Below the pieces are notes generated by a model. That model was given only the letters and a program-made list of their open reading frames with translations. It did no database searches and was not told the origin of the DNA. Below, in pieces: positions 37,678 to 48,489 of a DNA stretch of 64,000 nucleotides (position 1 is its first letter; every line of letters begins with the position of its first letter). Origin of the DNA: Bacteroides sp. (GTDB lineage: Bacteria; Bacteroidota; Bacteroidia; Bacteroidales; Muribaculaceae); the NCBI GenBank assembly GCA_023665145.1, contig JAMPEM010000006.1, forward strand, positions 36,065-100,064, read 5' to 3'. The position numbers were made by a program, and so were the translations under genes.

Positions 37678-39717
37678 TTACCCTACTGATGATCCGGGTG
37701 CCACCTCTCCATGAGGGCCGATAACAACCAGGCTGCCGTCGGAATTTACTGCACTCAAAATCATACCCCGGCTGACAACACCTTTGAGTTTGCGAGGCTC
37801 GAAATTAGCTATAAAACAAACCTCTTTCCCAATTAAATCTTCCGGTTGATAATATTTTGCGATTCCGCTTACAATGGTACGGCCACCCATACCATCGTCA
37901 ATAAGGAATTCGAGGAGTTTGTCGGCTTTCTTAACTTTCTTACATTCGAGGACTTTCCCTACACGGATATCCATCTTCTCAAATGTCGGGAAATCTACAG
38001 TGGCTTTTACCTCATCAGGTTGCCAAAGTTTTCTTTCGTTATCCTCTTTAGTCTTGCGAAGTTTCTCTATCTGAGCTTCCACCACGGTATCTTCAATTTT
38101 CTCAAACAGGAGTTCGGGCTCGGCAAGTTGAGTGCCGGCCGGTATGAGATTGAATTTTCCGGTCATTCCCCAATTGATATCTGTGAGTCCGAGTTGACGG
38201 CAGAGAGATTCGCTCATAAAGGGAGTGAACGGTTCAAACACGACAGCGAGATTCGCACAGAGTTGAATCGACTGATTGAGTATTGTCTTGACACGTTCCG
38301 GGTCTGTCTTGACAAGCTTCCAAGGCTCGGACTCAGCAAGATATTTATTCCCTACTCGAGCGATATTCATTGCTTCTTTAAGACCCTCGCGGAATTTGAA
38401 ATTATCCAGGCAGTCTTCAAGAGCTTTCACACTTTTGCGGACTTCCTCTTGCATGGCGAGGTCAAAATCGGTAAGTTCTCCCGTTTCCGGTACTTTCCCT
38501 TCATAATATTTCTTAACGAGCACAGTGGCACGGTTGACAAAATTGCCGAGTATGGCCACCAATTCGGAGTTATTGCGAGCCTGGAAATCCTTCCATGTGA
38601 AGTTATTGTCTTTCGATTCCGGAGCATTAGCCGTCAGGACATATCTGAGCACATCCTGCTTGCCGGGGAGTTCACGGAGGTATTCATGAAGCCACACAGC
38701 CCAATTGCGTGATGTGGAAATCTTATTGTCCTCGAGATTAAGGAATTCATTGGCCGGAACATTCTCCGGAAGATTATAACTTCCATCAGCCATAAGCATT
38801 GCGGGGAACACAATGCAGTGGAAGACGATATTATCTTTGCCGATGAAATGAAGCATTCGGGTAGAGGGGTCTTTCCACCAAGTCTCCCAAGTATCGGGGC
38901 AAACATCTTTTGTGTTGGAAATATAACCGATTGGCGCATCGAACCATACATACAACACTTTACCGTCAGCACCCTCCACGGGAACGGGTATTCCCCAATT
39001 CAAGTCGCGGCTTACGGCTCTGGGTTGCAATCCGAGATCGAGCCATGATTTACACTGGCCATATACGTTTGGCTTCCACTCCTTATGTTCTTCAAGAATC
39101 CATTGACGCAGACGCGGCTCCCACTTATCCAGGGGGAGATACCAGTGTTTTGTTTCGCGCATCACCGGCACAGAACCTGTGATTGCAGATTTGGGATTGA
39201 TAAGGTCTACTGCATTGAGCGATGTACCGCAAACCTCGCATTGGTCACCGTATGCTCCTTCAGCTCCACAGTGGGGACACGTTCCGGTCACATAACGGTC
39301 AGCGAGAAATTGTCCGGCTTCCTCATCATATAGTTGTTGAGAGGTCTGCTCTATGAATTCTCCTTTGTCATAGAGATTGCGGAAGAAATCAGAAGCTGTT
39401 TTACGATGCGTTTCGCTTGTCGTTCGTCCATAGACATCAAATGAGATGCCCAGTTCAGCAAAACTGTCGCGTATTATTGTATGATAGCGGTCTACAATAT
39501 CCTGAGGTGTCACACCTTCATTACGAGCTTTGATTGTGATAGGCACCCCGTGCTCGTCGCTGCCACCGACAAAGAGGACTTCTTCCCCTTTAAGTCTGAG
39601 ATAACGGGCATATATATCGGCCGGAACGTAAACACCTGCCAGGTGTCCAATATGCACCGGACCATTTGCATACGGAAGTGCCGATGTGATAAGTGTTCGT
39701 TTGAATTCCTTTTTCAT
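37678..39717 (-). CDS. metG: Methionine--tRNA ligase
   Basis: 679 residues from ATG 39717 (a GTG sits just before it). Class I motifs: [19 protein letters not shown] (HIGH-like, about 15-30), a four-Cys zinc region [18 protein letters not shown] and the signature [11 protein letters not shown] standing for KMSKS, as in other Bacteroidetes enzymes. The C-terminal tRNA-binding (Trbp111-like) domain (about 570-679: [20 protein letters not shown]) supports dimerisation. It precedes the trmH-like gene and follows the M15 peptidase gene by 20 bp. Confidence 0.96.
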   Translation of the reverse strand: MKKEFKRTLITSALPYANGPVHIGHLAGVYVPADIYARYLRLKGEEVLFVGGSDEHGVPITIKARNEGVTPQDIVDRYHTIIRDSFAELGISFDVYGRTTSETHRKTASDFFRNLYDKGEFIEQTSQQLYDEEAGQFLADRYVTGTCPHCGAEGAYGDQCEVCGTSLNAVDLINPKSAITGSVPVMRETKHWYLPLDKWEPRLRQWILEEHKEWKPNVYGQCKSWLDLGLQPRAVSRDLNWGIPVPVEGADGKVLYVWFDAPIGYISNTKDVCPDTWETWWKDPSTRMLHFIGKDNIVFHCIVFPAMLMADGSYNLPENVPANEFLNLEDNKISTSRNWAVWLHEYLRELPGKQDVLRYVLTANAPESKDNNFTWKDFQARNNSELVAILGNFVNRATVLVKKYYEGKVPETGELTDFDLAMQEEVRKSVKALEDCLDNFKFREGLKEAMNIARVGNKYLAESEPWKLVKTDPERVKTILNQSIQLCANLAVVFEPFTPFMSESLCRQLGLTDINWGMTGKFNLIPAGTQLAEPELLFEKIEDTVVEAQIEKLRKTKEDNERKLWQPDEVKATVDFPTFEKMDIRVGKVLECKKVKKADKLLEFLIDDGMGGRTIVSGIAKYYQPEDLIGKEVCFIANFEPRKLKGVVSRGMILSAVNSDGSLVVIGPHGEVAPGSSVG

Positions 39718-39737
39718 CACGTTTTATATTTTGTCAA

Positions 39738-40595
39738 TCACTTGTTTTTCAATATTTCAGGACGGTATTCAAAATGCATTGTATCATAATGATACCAGGC
39801 ACCGCCCCATATAAATCCATGTTTTTCGAAAATCTCTACCATACGTCGGGGCATCCTGTTGGCATATTTTATCTTGGATGTCTCCGATGCACCGGGATTT
39901 TTCCAGAGCCAATAGTCGCTCAACGGCACACCGACATCTATGGCAATCCCGTAAGAATGGGCACTCAGACGTTGCGCACCTCTGACCTTGCGCCAATAAA
40001 ATGTGCCGGACGATTTGAGGTATCTTGCCAGTTCGGGTTCCTTAGCTAAATCAGCGGCCACGCGCCGCAACGCATCAGCAGCTCCATTCACTTTAGTAAA
40101 CTTTACAGTTTCACCATGCCAATCCACATTGACAAGATTTTTGCGTACGGCAGATTCACTATTTCCGTACATACTTTTAAAGAGTTTCTCCGAGCGGCTT
40201 CTCCCCGCATCATGCAGATATTCGGGTGGAATGGAGGTGCTGCTGTAGGGTGTGAAGAACATATCTTCGGGGTCACTGTTGTCAAGCATCTCCACGAAAT
40301 TTTTCTCCTTACCGTCATCATATAATATCCTGCTTCCGTCAGCCATAATCAGACAGCCCTCTTCATATCCCTTTATGCTTGCCGGATAGACATCCAGAAG
40401 TATTTGTGCTCCTTTTGGTATCGGAAGATCCGATTTGGTATCTTTTATATCTTGGGGTAGCTTGTACGTTGAATCAGCCGGATTTCGCAAGGTATCCTTT
40501 CCTTCATTTGAATCCTTTGAGGTGCAACCCGTTGCAAGAATAAATAGTGCTACGGCACATCCTGCTGCCTTTGATATGACTATGAACCGATTCAC
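39738..40595 (-). CDS. M15-family peptidase lipoprotein (L-Ala-D-Glu or D,D-carboxypeptidase type)
   Basis: 285 residues starting with GTG at 40595. Lipoprotein signal (FIVISKAAGCAVALFILATGC). The C-terminal M15C domain carries the zinc ligands in SAHSYGIAIDVGVPLSDYW (His and Asp) and WYHYDTMHFEYRPE (His), with WGGAW nearby. It would cut peptidoglycan peptides in the periplasm. The middle region (about 60-170) has no motif I recognise. It lies between the YARHG protein and metG with short gaps. Confidence 0.85.
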   Translation of the reverse strand: MNRFIVISKAAGCAVALFILATGCTSKDSNEGKDTLRNPADSTYKLPQDIKDTKSDLPIPKGAQILLDVYPASIKGYEEGCLIMADGSRILYDDGKEKNFVEMLDNSDPEDMFFTPYSSTSIPPEYLHDAGRSRSEKLFKSMYGNSESAVRKNLVNVDWHGETVKFTKVNGAADALRRVAADLAKEPELARYLKSSGTFYWRKVRGAQRLSAHSYGIAIDVGVPLSDYWLWKNPGASETSKIKYANRMPRRMVEIFEKHGFIWGGAWYHYDTMHFEYRPEILKNK

Positions 40596-40610
40596 TCTAT
40601 AAAATCTATT

Positions 40611-41204
40611 TTATTCCCAAGACTGTATAGTCTTAATATTGGCTTTTTCGTATCTATTTAACTCACTCTGCGGGATTTCACTACGATATGGGTTGTACCA
40701 ACTGCAGTCGCCGAAGATTTGCTGAAGATCTTTGCTCCGGAAATAGCGGCCGTGGCGGGCATATATTGCGTTGCGTGCCACTCTGCGTTCCTGTTTGGAC
40801 AGACCGGCAAGCCATTTTTCACTAACATAGCTCTGCGAAAAATCCATATTGGCAATCTCTTGAATGTTGCCGCTGGTGTAATTATATCCGCCGGGTGTGG
40901 ATTGTGACGGTGCGAGGTTAGAGCCGGATTGGGATCCGGAATCCACAATCTCGATATCGTCATCATCATCATTTGCACGCTCCACTGTCTTAGGTTTGTT
41001 TGCCATAGCTACAATCAGCCATACAAGTAATCCGACTATAACAATTGCAAGACCCAATCCAATCGCCACCATCGTATTATTTCGGCTTTTTTGAACCGGG
41101 TGATAATGGAAATCTTGCTTGGGCACAGCTTGAAGCGGAGTGCCGCAATTGGAGCAAAAACTTGCACCGGGAGTATTGTCAGTTCCGCAGTTATTACAAT
41201 ACAT
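40611..41204 (-). CDS. Zinc-ribbon and YARHG-domain membrane protein
   Basis: 197 residues. A zinc ribbon (MYCNNCGTDNTPGASFCSNCG, about 2-21) faces the cytoplasm. One membrane segment follows (about 47-68, MVAIGLGLAIVIVGLLVWLIV), then an acidic linker (NDDDDDIEIVD) and a C-terminal YARHG domain (about 140-190) with RRVARNAIYARHGRYF and CSWYNPYRSEIPQ. YARHG domains are extracellular modules of uncertain function. The metal site on one side and the YARHG module on the other suggest a sensor or scaffold role, which is inference. Confidence 0.85.
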   Translation of the reverse strand: MYCNNCGTDNTPGASFCSNCGTPLQAVPKQDFHYHPVQKSRNNTMVAIGLGLAIVIVGLLVWLIVAMANKPKTVERANDDDDDIEIVDSGSQSGSNLAPSQSTPGGYNYTSGNIQEIANMDFSQSYVSEKWLAGLSKQERRVARNAIYARHGRYFRSKDLQQIFGDCSWYNPYRSEIPQSELNRYEKANIKTIQSWE

Positions 41205-41225
41205 ATTATTTATCTACTATTTTAT

Positions 41226-41972
41226 CTAATCTGAATTTTTCCAAACCTCAATCATCCTTCTTGCTATGGAAGGCGGGGTGGGAATCATCGGTATATTATC
41301 CCGACTGAAAAAACCGCCGTCAGAGAGTTCGTCATCTGCAAATCTCAGGTTTCCGGATTTATAATCTGCCGTAAACCCTATCATCAATTGGGAGGGGAAG
41401 GGCCAAGCCTGACTGCCGAAGTATCTGACGTTGCATACCTCCAAATCGGTTTCCTCCTTGATTTCACGAGCCACACATTCTTCGAGGCTTTCACCGGTTT
41501 CAACAAACCCGGCAACCAAACCGAAAAATGGACGTTTGAATGTTTTTGCATGTACAAGGAGAGCCTCCTCACCTCGCCGCACAAGGACAATAACAGCCGG
41601 AGAGACGTTGGGGAAGATTTCCATCCCGCAATTGCTGCATTTCTTGCTTATTTCGGTATGCCGAAACATCTCAGCACCGCATTTACCGCAATATTTTGTA
41701 TTCCCGTCCCAAAAAACGAGTTCCTCACCTTTCCCCGCAGCTGTGTAATCCTGCTCAGAGACTGCACTCCACAGTTCTCTTATGCCGTGATACTGCATAT
41801 TGTCAACAAGCTCTGTGCTTTCTCCATCCAAGGCAACATAATCTTCATCCCCGATCCTGAATCGGAAACGATTGGTATATCCCGGCTGTATCTCGTCACT
41901 CATCGGGAGTCGCACTTTTCCGGCATTGGTGAGTACTGCCACTTTGCAATCCTTAACTGCTATTACTTTCAT
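41226..41972 (-). CDS. nudC: NAD+ diphosphatase/NADH pyrophosphatase (Nudix)
   Basis: 248 residues. Four-Cys zinc motif CGKCGAEMFRHTEISKKCSNCG (split as CGKCG and KCSNCG, about 95-118) precedes the Nudix domain. The Nudix box reads GFVETGESLEECVAREIKEETDLEV (about 155-180), with the downstream SQPWPFPxS-like signature SQAWPFPSQLMIGF typical of NudC. The enzyme hydrolyses NAD(H) and can remove NAD caps from RNA. It overlaps folK by 4 bp. Confidence 0.93.
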   Translation of the reverse strand: MKVIAVKDCKVAVLTNAGKVRLPMSDEIQPGYTNRFRFRIGDEDYVALDGESTELVDNMQYHGIRELWSAVSEQDYTAAGKGEELVFWDGNTKYCGKCGAEMFRHTEISKKCSNCGMEIFPNVSPAVIVLVRRGEEALLVHAKTFKRPFFGLVAGFVETGESLEECVAREIKEETDLEVCNVRYFGSQAWPFPSQLMIGFTADYKSGNLRFADDELSDGGFFSRDNIPMIPTPPSIARRMIEVWKNSD

Positions 41973-42442
41973 TCCTTATGACATTCAATGTCGTTGAGCA
42001 TATCCTCGGCAGTTTTGCCGGTCACAGGATGCCGCCATCCCGGAGCTATCTCAGCAAGCGGTTCGAGGAAAAATTTGCGGTTTGCCAATTGAGGATGTGG
42101 CACTTTAAGCCGATTGGTATCTATAACCATGCCGTCAATTGCCACAATATCAATATCAATTACTCTGTCGATATATTTTCCGTCGGCGTCACGATGAGAG
42201 TCAGGACATATTTTCTTTTCTATGCGCTGAAGTTCATCGAGGACCTCATGTGGATTCTTCTCACTGACAAACATCAAACAAGCGTTAAGGAACTTTGATG
42301 TAGACTCAAATCCCCAAGGCTCGGAAACCACAGCATGCGACATTTCGAACTCACCGAATGTTTGCGCTATTGAGGCAAGCACTCTGCTAAGGTTCAAACG
42401 ACGGTCGCCCTTATTGCTTCCTATATTGATTATATAATGCAT
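41969..42442 (-). CDS. folK: 2-amino-4-hydroxy-6-hydroxymethyldihydropteridine diphosphokinase
   Basis: FolK pyrophosphorylates the pterin precursor of folate. The 157 residues have the start NIGSNKGDRRLNLSRVL, SEPWGFESTSKFLNACL, ELQRIEKKICPDSHRDADG and RVIDIDIVAIDG with the metal-binding DIDI and PHPQLANRKFFLEPLAEIAPGWRHP. This is normal length. It overlaps nudC by 4 bp and sits 27 bp after licD. Confidence 0.95.
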   Translation of the reverse strand: MHYIINIGSNKGDRRLNLSRVLASIAQTFGEFEMSHAVVSEPWGFESTSKFLNACLMFVSEKNPHEVLDELQRIEKKICPDSHRDADGKYIDRVIDIDIVAIDGMVIDTNRLKVPHPQLANRKFFLEPLAEIAPGWRHPVTGKTAEDMLNDIECHKE

Positions 42443-42469
42443 GCAATTATTTTTATATTTACCCTGTTA

Positions 42470-43315
42470 TTATTCACCGGTTAACAGGCTCTTGTCAAAT
42501 TCTCTGTATGGTCGGTCAAGATCCATATACCAGAACCGGTGCTGATGTCGTTTTCCGGACGGCGGGGGAGTCTGCCAATCACCAAACAATTGACTCAAAT
42601 ATGCTTCATTATTTTTCATCCCGTTTGCATCAAAATCTTCAAACAAGACCGGCTGTGGATCTCCAAGCACCTTCTCTTTGTCCACCATGCTTCCAAGACC
42701 ATCGTTGTGGTTGACAGCTGCAAGTTTCGATGTCTCAAAGGGATGTTTCATCATCCACCTCTTTATTTTAGACTGCAATCCTTGTAATGTGTACATTTTA
42801 CGTGCAAGCAACGGAATCCAACTTGACACACCGTGTCCATGCCTATATGGGTCACGGCAAAGGAAATATAGCATCTTTTTGAGATACTTGTAACGTGCAT
42901 CATAAAACCTTTGTGCAATCTTCCCCTTGGGAGCACCGTCTATCGGAAACACATCTACATATATTCCTCCAAGATAAAATAGATGTGGACGTTCTATCAG
43001 AGTGGTTCTTGCATCCTGTATCTTGCCGAAATGAAGGGGATAAGAAGAATCAGTCTCAAACGAAACGAACTCCAGGTGTTTTGGAAGAATCTTTTCGCGT
43101 TCCTTGATAAGCCTTTCATAGTCAGGCCTTGGCATGGCTATGTCAATATCGTCATCCCAAGCAATAAACCCCTTTTCACGAACTGCGCCAAGCAGTGTGC
43201 CATCCACCATATAATAGCGCAACCCTGCGCTTTTCAGCGCAGAGTGTACCTCTTTTAGCACTTCAAGAAGACGAAGCTGCAAAGGCCTTATTTCATATTC
43301 CTCACCGGGTTTCAT
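42470..43315 (-). CDS. LicD family phosphotransferase-like protein
   Basis: 281 residues with the LicD nucleotidyltransferase-fold signature near the N-terminus: YYMVDGTLLGAVREKGFI, then AWDDDIDIAMPRPDYERL (about 35-68), carrying the GxxR and DDD metal-binding residues. Family members add phosphocholine or similar groups to surface glycans and related proteins alter LPS or O-antigen. It overlaps the glycosyltransferase gene by 4 bp, and together they point to modification of a cell-surface polysaccharide. Confidence 0.9.
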   Translation of the reverse strand: MKPGEEYEIRPLQLRLLEVLKEVHSALKSAGLRYYMVDGTLLGAVREKGFIAWDDDIDIAMPRPDYERLIKEREKILPKHLEFVSFETDSSYPLHFGKIQDARTTLIERPHLFYLGGIYVDVFPIDGAPKGKIAQRFYDARYKYLKKMLYFLCRDPYRHGHGVSSWIPLLARKMYTLQGLQSKIKRWMMKHPFETSKLAAVNHNDGLGSMVDKEKVLGDPQPVLFEDFDANGMKNNEAYLSQLFGDWQTPPPSGKRHQHRFWYMDLDRPYREFDKSLLTGE

Positions 43316-44118
43316 TCCTCTTTGTCGTTGCTGTCAATCTCCGGGAAACCGGCATCCTTCCAGAATTTCTTGTTACACTCCTCCTCATAAATTTTGGATA
43401 GCACCATAAACTTATATACTGCATTCTTCTGAGCCTGTATCAATCCGGCAATTCCGAATCGGAAGCTCCCTTTCAGTATATAAGTTTTGAAAAATCTGTA
43501 GAAGGGCTCCAATGTCATGTTTAAGAGCGAAATCTTTTTCCCTCTTCTGCGCACCACCTCATTGTCGGAATACAGATTAAGTCGACGCAAAGATTTATGA
43601 ACTGAAGAAGATATATGTATCAGAGCAAGTTCACGTCTGCGAGCCGGGATTTTCATAACCGGTCCGGCTATATTCGGCACACTATGGATGGTATGAGGCC
43701 AATCGCTTCCCTCTTTGAGGAAAAAGCGCAGCTGATAATCGGGATATGATGAGGCCATGAATTTATGCAGCATATAATTTTTTCGTGGCACATACAGACC
43801 GGCATATCCCTTGGGGTCTTTCACAAATTCACGAAGATAGTCATGCAAAGAGGGTGGTATCAATTCATCGGCATCAACGACAAGTACCCACGGATTACTT
43901 GCTGACTGGATGGCAAAATTGCGAGCCGGTTCGCAGATGGTACGATTCCCTTTGGGGAAATGTACCACCTTGCAACCATATCGTTCCGCAATTTCGCAAG
44001 TGTCATCGGTCGACTCCATATCACACACCACAATCTCATCAAACGGTTTGGCCGTCTTCAGCACCTTCTCAAGATGTTCCGACGCATTGTATGTGTTTAT
44101 TACTACCGAAATTTTCAT
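43312..44118 (-). CDS. Family 2 glycosyltransferase (WaaE/KdtX-like)
   Basis: 268 residues. The GT-A start MKISVVINTYNASEHLEKVL, VVCDMESTDDTCEIAERYG and the DxD-like VLVVDADELIPPSL (about 80-93) are of the WaaE/KdtX type that adds a sugar to the lipopolysaccharide core. The C-terminal part (about 185-240) is basic with hydrophobic, membrane-associating stretches. It overlaps licD by 4 bp and follows infB by 40 bp. Confidence 0.9.
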   Translation of the reverse strand: MKISVVINTYNASEHLEKVLKTAKPFDEIVVCDMESTDDTCEIAERYGCKVVHFPKGNRTICEPARNFAIQSASNPWVLVVDADELIPPSLHDYLREFVKDPKGYAGLYVPRKNYMLHKFMASSYPDYQLRFFLKEGSDWPHTIHSVPNIAGPVMKIPARRRELALIHISSSVHKSLRRLNLYSDNEVVRRRGKKISLLNMTLEPFYRFFKTYILKGSFRFGIAGLIQAQKNAVYKFMVLSKIYEEECNKKFWKDAGFPEIDSNDKEE

Positions 44119-44158
44119 AATATCTTGTGATTAAGGTGTGTAATATTTCTACAAAGAG

Positions 44159-47047
44159 TTAAAGAGTCTTCTTAACTTCTACCTCTTCGTATGCTTCTAT
44201 AAGGTCGCCCTCGCGTACATCGTTGTACCCTTGAATGGAAAGACCGCAATCATATCCGCTGACTACGTCCTTGACATCATCCTTGAATCGTTTGAGAGAG
44301 CCAAGCTCACCGGTATATGTCACGATGCCATCGCGAATAAGACGTATCTTGCTTGTGCGCTTGATTTTACCTTCACGCACAATAGCACCGGCAATAGTAC
44401 CCACCTTCGAGATGTGGTATGTCTGAAGCACTTCGGCCGTACCGATAATCTCTTCCTTGATTTCCGGAGCAAGCATACCTTCCATGGCGTCTTTCACCTC
44501 TTCTATTGCCTTGTATATGACTGAATAGAGACGAATCTCGACACCTTCTTTGTCGGCTTCCTTGCGAGCTGCACCACTTGGGCGTACCTGGAAACCGATG
44601 ATGATGGCATCAGAGGCAGCGGCCAATGTAACATCACTTTCGGAGATTGCTCCGACACCTTTATGGAGAACATTTACCTGTACCTCCGGAGTGGAGAGTT
44701 TTATCAGTGAGTCGGAAAGGGCCTCTACAGAACCGTCCACATCACCCTTGACCACAAGATTCAACTCATGGAAATCGTTAAGTGCTCGACGGCGTCCAAG
44801 CTCTTCAAGGCCGAGACGTTTCTTGGTGCGCAGACCAAGTTCACGTTGCAATTGCTCACGTTTGCCTGCAATCTCGCGAGCCTCTTGTTCGGTGGCCATC
44901 ACATTGAAGGTATCACCAGCTGTGGGGGCACCGTTAAGACCAAGCACGAGAACTGGTGTGGATGGACCGGCCTCCGTGACACGCTGATTTCGTTCATTGA
45001 ACATGGCCTTAATCTTACCGTAATGAGTACCGGCAAGGACTACATCACCTACGTGCAAAGTACCATTTTGCACAAGAACAGTCGCTACATAACCACGTCC
45101 TTTGTCAAGACTTGATTCGATGATGTTTCCTATTGCTGCTCTGTTAGGATTTGCCTTAAGGTCAAGCATTTCAGCCTCGAGCAACACTTTCTCCATCAGC
45201 TCTTCCACACCAATACCTTTCTTGGCGGATATATCTTGTGACTGATATTTACCACCCCATTCTTCCACAAGATAATTCATCGAAGCGAGTTCCTCTTTAA
45301 TCTTGTCGGGGTTGGCAGTTGGTTTATCTATCTTATTGATTGCAAACACTATTGGCACACCGGCAGCACTTGCATGATTGATAGCTTCGCGAGTCTGCGG
45401 CATGACATCATCGTCTGCTGCAACAATAATAATGGCGAGGTCGGTCACCTTTGCACCACGAGCACGCATGGCAGTAAACGCTTCGTGTCCCGGTGTGTCA
45501 AGGAAGGTGATATGACGTCCGTCGGGTAGCTTCACGTTATAAGCACCGATATGTTGTGTGATACCTCCGGCCTCACCGGCTATCACATTTGCTTTTCGAA
45601 TATAGTCAAGCAAGGATGTCTTACCATGGTCGACGTGTCCCATTACGGTAACGATAGGTGGACGTGGGAGGAGATCTTCTTCGGCATCCTCTTCGGTGGT
45701 GATAGCTTCAGACACTTCAGCGCTGACATATTCCGTGGTGAAGCCGAACTCTTCAGCCACAATATTAATTGTTTCAGCGTCAAGGCGTTGATTAATGGAT
45801 ACCATCACACCAAGACTCATACATGTAGCAATGACATTGTTGATGGGGATATCCATCATTTGGGCGAGGTCATTTGCCGTTACGAATTCCGTAATTTTCA
45901 GCACCTTGCTTTCAGCGGCTTCCCTTTCAGCAATTTTGCGCTCGCGATTGTGCATCTCTTCGCGTTTCTCTTTACGCCATTTGACGCTCTTCTTCGTCTG
46001 CTTGTTGGTCAGGCGTGCGAGTGTTTCTTTTACCTGTTTTTGTACATCTTCGCTGCTTACCTCTACGCGACGTTCACCGCGGCGATCGCCACGACCGTTT
46101 TTATTGCCACCGCGTTGGTTCTGGGAATTGCGCTGATTTCCTTTATTTTCACCGCGATTGTGGTCACGACCTCTTCCGGAATCCTTGGCTGCCTGTTGTC
46201 CGGCCTTATCAATATCCACCTTAGTGGAGCTGATACGTTTACGTTTGTTTCTGCCTGTAGTTTGTCCGGTGGCAGCGTCTCCTTGTCCGGGCTTACCGTT
46301 CTTGACACCTTTTTTGTCACCCCGACGACGAGATTTGGATGAGGGGTCGAGTGATGAAAGATCAATAGTCCCTAACACCTTCAATTTCGGTCCCTCGACA
46401 TTGGGATGAAGTCTGAATGGCTTGTTTGTTTCGGGGTTTTCTTCTTGCTCCTCAACGGGTTCAGATTTGCGTTCAACCTTCTTTTCTTCCTTCAGTTCAG
46501 GTTTCGGTTCCGGCTTTGGTTCAGGTTTTGGTTCCGGTTTCGGCTCCGGTTTTGGCTCCGGTTTTGGCTCCGGTTTCGGTTCCGGTTTTGGCTCCGGTTT
46601 TGGCTCCGGCTTAGGTTCCGGTTTCGGTTCCGGCTTAGGTTCCGGCTTAGGTTCCGGCTTTGGTTCCGGCTTTGGTTCCGGCTTTGGTTCCGATTTAGGT
46701 TCCGGCTTTGGTTCCGGCTTTGGTTCGTGAGCCGGTTTACCTATATTTTCAAGGTCAATTTTACCGAGCACTTTCGGACCGGCCGGTTGAGCCACTTCCG
46801 TTTTGAACTCTTTCTGAGCTTCGGGTTTGGTGCGAGCCGCTTTGACTTTATTGCTCCCGAGGAGGTCAGACTTAGCTTTAGCGTCTTTGTCTACCTTATA
46901 TTCTGTATATAATAATTTTACCGCGTCATCATCGATACGGGCGTTCGGGTTCCCGTCAACTTCCACGCCGTGTTTGCGAAGAAACTCGACTACGGTATTC
47001 ACGCCTACATTACATTCGCGTGCTATTTTATTAATCTTTACTGGCAT
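44159..47047 (-). CDS. infB: Translation initiation factor IF-2 with Pro-Glu-Pro-Lys repeat region
   Basis: 962 residues. An IF2_N-type winged helix begins the protein ([23 protein letters not shown]). A long disordered N-terminal half includes about nineteen consecutive EPKP tetrapeptides (about residues 107-184) and a basic Arg/Gly/Asn-rich stretch (about 265-335). The G domain has [22 protein letters not shown] and NKIDKP, followed by domains II, III and IV. IF-2 brings initiator tRNA to the ribosome. Third gene of rimP-nusA-infB, a conserved bacterial order. Confidence 0.97.
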   Translation of the reverse strand: MPVKINKIARECNVGVNTVVEFLRKHGVEVDGNPNARIDDDAVKLLYTEYKVDKDAKAKSDLLGSNKVKAARTKPEAQKEFKTEVAQPAGPKVLGKIDLENIGKPAHEPKPEPKPEPKSEPKPEPKPEPKPEPKPEPKPEPKPEPKPEPKPEPKPEPKPEPKPEPKPEPKPEPKPEPKPEPKPELKEEKKVERKSEPVEEQEENPETNKPFRLHPNVEGPKLKVLGTIDLSSLDPSSKSRRRGDKKGVKNGKPGQGDAATGQTTGRNKRKRISSTKVDIDKAGQQAAKDSGRGRDHNRGENKGNQRNSQNQRGGNKNGRGDRRGERRVEVSSEDVQKQVKETLARLTNKQTKKSVKWRKEKREEMHNRERKIAEREAAESKVLKITEFVTANDLAQMMDIPINNVIATCMSLGVMVSINQRLDAETINIVAEEFGFTTEYVSAEVSEAITTEEDAEEDLLPRPPIVTVMGHVDHGKTSLLDYIRKANVIAGEAGGITQHIGAYNVKLPDGRHITFLDTPGHEAFTAMRARGAKVTDLAIIIVAADDDVMPQTREAINHASAAGVPIVFAINKIDKPTANPDKIKEELASMNYLVEEWGGKYQSQDISAKKGIGVEELMEKVLLEAEMLDLKANPNRAAIGNIIESSLDKGRGYVATVLVQNGTLHVGDVVLAGTHYGKIKAMFNERNQRVTEAGPSTPVLVLGLNGAPTAGDTFNVMATEQEAREIAGKREQLQRELGLRTKKRLGLEELGRRRALNDFHELNLVVKGDVDGSVEALSDSLIKLSTPEVQVNVLHKGVGAISESDVTLAAASDAIIIGFQVRPSGAARKEADKEGVEIRLYSVIYKAIEEVKDAMEGMLAPEIKEEIIGTAEVLQTYHISKVGTIAGAIVREGKIKRTSKIRLIRDGIVTYTGELGSLKRFKDDVKDVVSGYDCGLSIQGYNDVREGDLIEAYEEVEVKKTL
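46498..46726 (-). repeat. 12-bp coding tandem repeat in infB
   Basis: About nineteen near-perfect 12-bp units with third-base variation encode EPKP. Purine-rich on the coding strand, phase is kept, so copy-number change would alter only the length of the linker. Confidence 0.9.
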
Positions 47048-47198
47048 ACTATCAATGTTGCATTAAGTCTGCAGCCTCGGAGGGCTCGTCAAACTTTACA
47101 TCCCACTTATCTCTTTTTCTTAAATTAGAATTATAGAGTTTATTAAAAAATCCAAATTAAGGAATCAAGTGATTTCTAATATCTCACATTGAAGGCAA

Positions 47199-48446
47199 TC
47201 AGTCTTCAAACTCTGCTTTGAGCACTTCGAGAAGATGAGCAAGAGTGTCGTCTTCGAAGTCAGCCTGATCCAAAATCTCTTTAGGGGCATTAAGGACAGC
47301 TTTAGCTGTTCCAAGGCCAAGGTCTTTGAGTGTTTCAATTACCCAATCGTCGATTTCATCGCGGAATTCATCGAGATAGATATCCTCTTCACCCTCTTCA
47401 ATGTCGCGGTATACGTCGATTGTATAACCGGTAAGCATAGAAGCGAGGCGGATGTTGCTACCACCCTTTCCGATTGCCAATGACACTTCATCAGGATGCA
47501 AGAACACCTCAGCCTTGTGTTCCTCCTCATTGAGGCGTATAGATGACACCTTTGCGGGCGAGAGTGCTCTTTGGATGAAGAGTTGAGGATTTTGAGTATA
47601 GTTTATAACGTCGATATTCTCATTTCTGAGTTCGCGAACTATACCATGAATACGACTACCCTTGACACCAACACAAGCGCCTACGGGGTCGATACGGTCG
47701 TCATAACTTTCCACAGCGACTTTTGCTCTTTCACCCGGTATTCGAGCTACAGCCTTGATGGTGATAAGACCATCGTGTATCTCGGGTACTTCCTGTTCAA
47801 AGAGTCGGCGAAGGAATCTTTCGTCTGTTCTGGAGACTATAATTTTGGGATTACTGTTAGGATTGTCCACACGTTTTACAATAGCCCTTACCATATCTCC
47901 TTTATGGAAATAGTCTGAAGGAATCTGTTCCTCTTTGGGCATTATCAGCTCATTTTGCTCATCGTCAAGCAGGAGCATTTCGCGTTTCCATATTTGGTGT
48001 ACCTCACCTACTACAATTTCCCCTTCCAACTCTTTAAATTTGCTATAGAGAGCATCTTTTTGGAGGTCGAGAATTTTACTCTGTAGAGTCTGACGCAGGT
48101 TAAGTATAGCGCGGCGGCCGAATTTTTCAAAGAATATCTGTTTGGCCACTTCTTCACCGATTTCACATTCGGGGTCGATTTCGCGAGCTTCGGTATACCC
48201 AATCTGCATATCTTTATTCTCCACCTCGCCATCGGGCACTACTTCCAGATTCTGATAAATCTCGCAGTCTCCCTTGTCGGGGTTCATAATCACATCGAAA
48301 TTTTCGTCCGTGCCAAACATATTGGAAAGTACTTTGCGGAACGACTCTTCGAGCACACTAATCATCGTCGTTTTGTCGATGTTCTTAAGCTCTTTAAATT
48401 CCGCAAAGCGGTCCACCATGTTGACGGTCTCTGCTTTCTTTGCCAT
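47199..48446 (-). CDS. nusA: Transcription termination/antitermination protein NusA
   Basis: 415 residues: N-terminal RNA-polymerase-binding domain (about 1-135), S1 domain (about 138-200; EGEIVVGEVHQIWKREMLLL), KH domains (about 200-345; with DPVGACVGVKGSRIHGIVREL and SLAIGKGGSNIRLASMLTG). It lacks the long acidic repeats of E. coli NusA, as is normal in Bacteroidetes. It modulates pausing, termination and antitermination. It sits between rimP and infB. Confidence 0.96.
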   Translation of the reverse strand: MAKKAETVNMVDRFAEFKELKNIDKTTMISVLEESFRKVLSNMFGTDENFDVIMNPDKGDCEIYQNLEVVPDGEVENKDMQIGYTEAREIDPECEIGEEVAKQIFFEKFGRRAILNLRQTLQSKILDLQKDALYSKFKELEGEIVVGEVHQIWKREMLLLDDEQNELIMPKEEQIPSDYFHKGDMVRAIVKRVDNPNSNPKIIVSRTDERFLRRLFEQEVPEIHDGLITIKAVARIPGERAKVAVESYDDRIDPVGACVGVKGSRIHGIVRELRNENIDVINYTQNPQLFIQRALSPAKVSSIRLNEEEHKAEVFLHPDEVSLAIGKGGSNIRLASMLTGYTIDVYRDIEEGEEDIYLDEFRDEIDDWVIETLKDLGLGTAKAVLNAPKEILDQADFEDDTLAHLLEVLKAEFED

Positions 48447-48489
48447 TGCTTTTATATTTCTTTCTAATTTTTATCTGTTTTAATATCGG

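Noticed and set aside
46406-46912. Antisense ORF of alternating Arg/Phe residues opposite infB
   Set aside because: It is only the reverse reading of the EPKP repeat; repeats keep all frames open.
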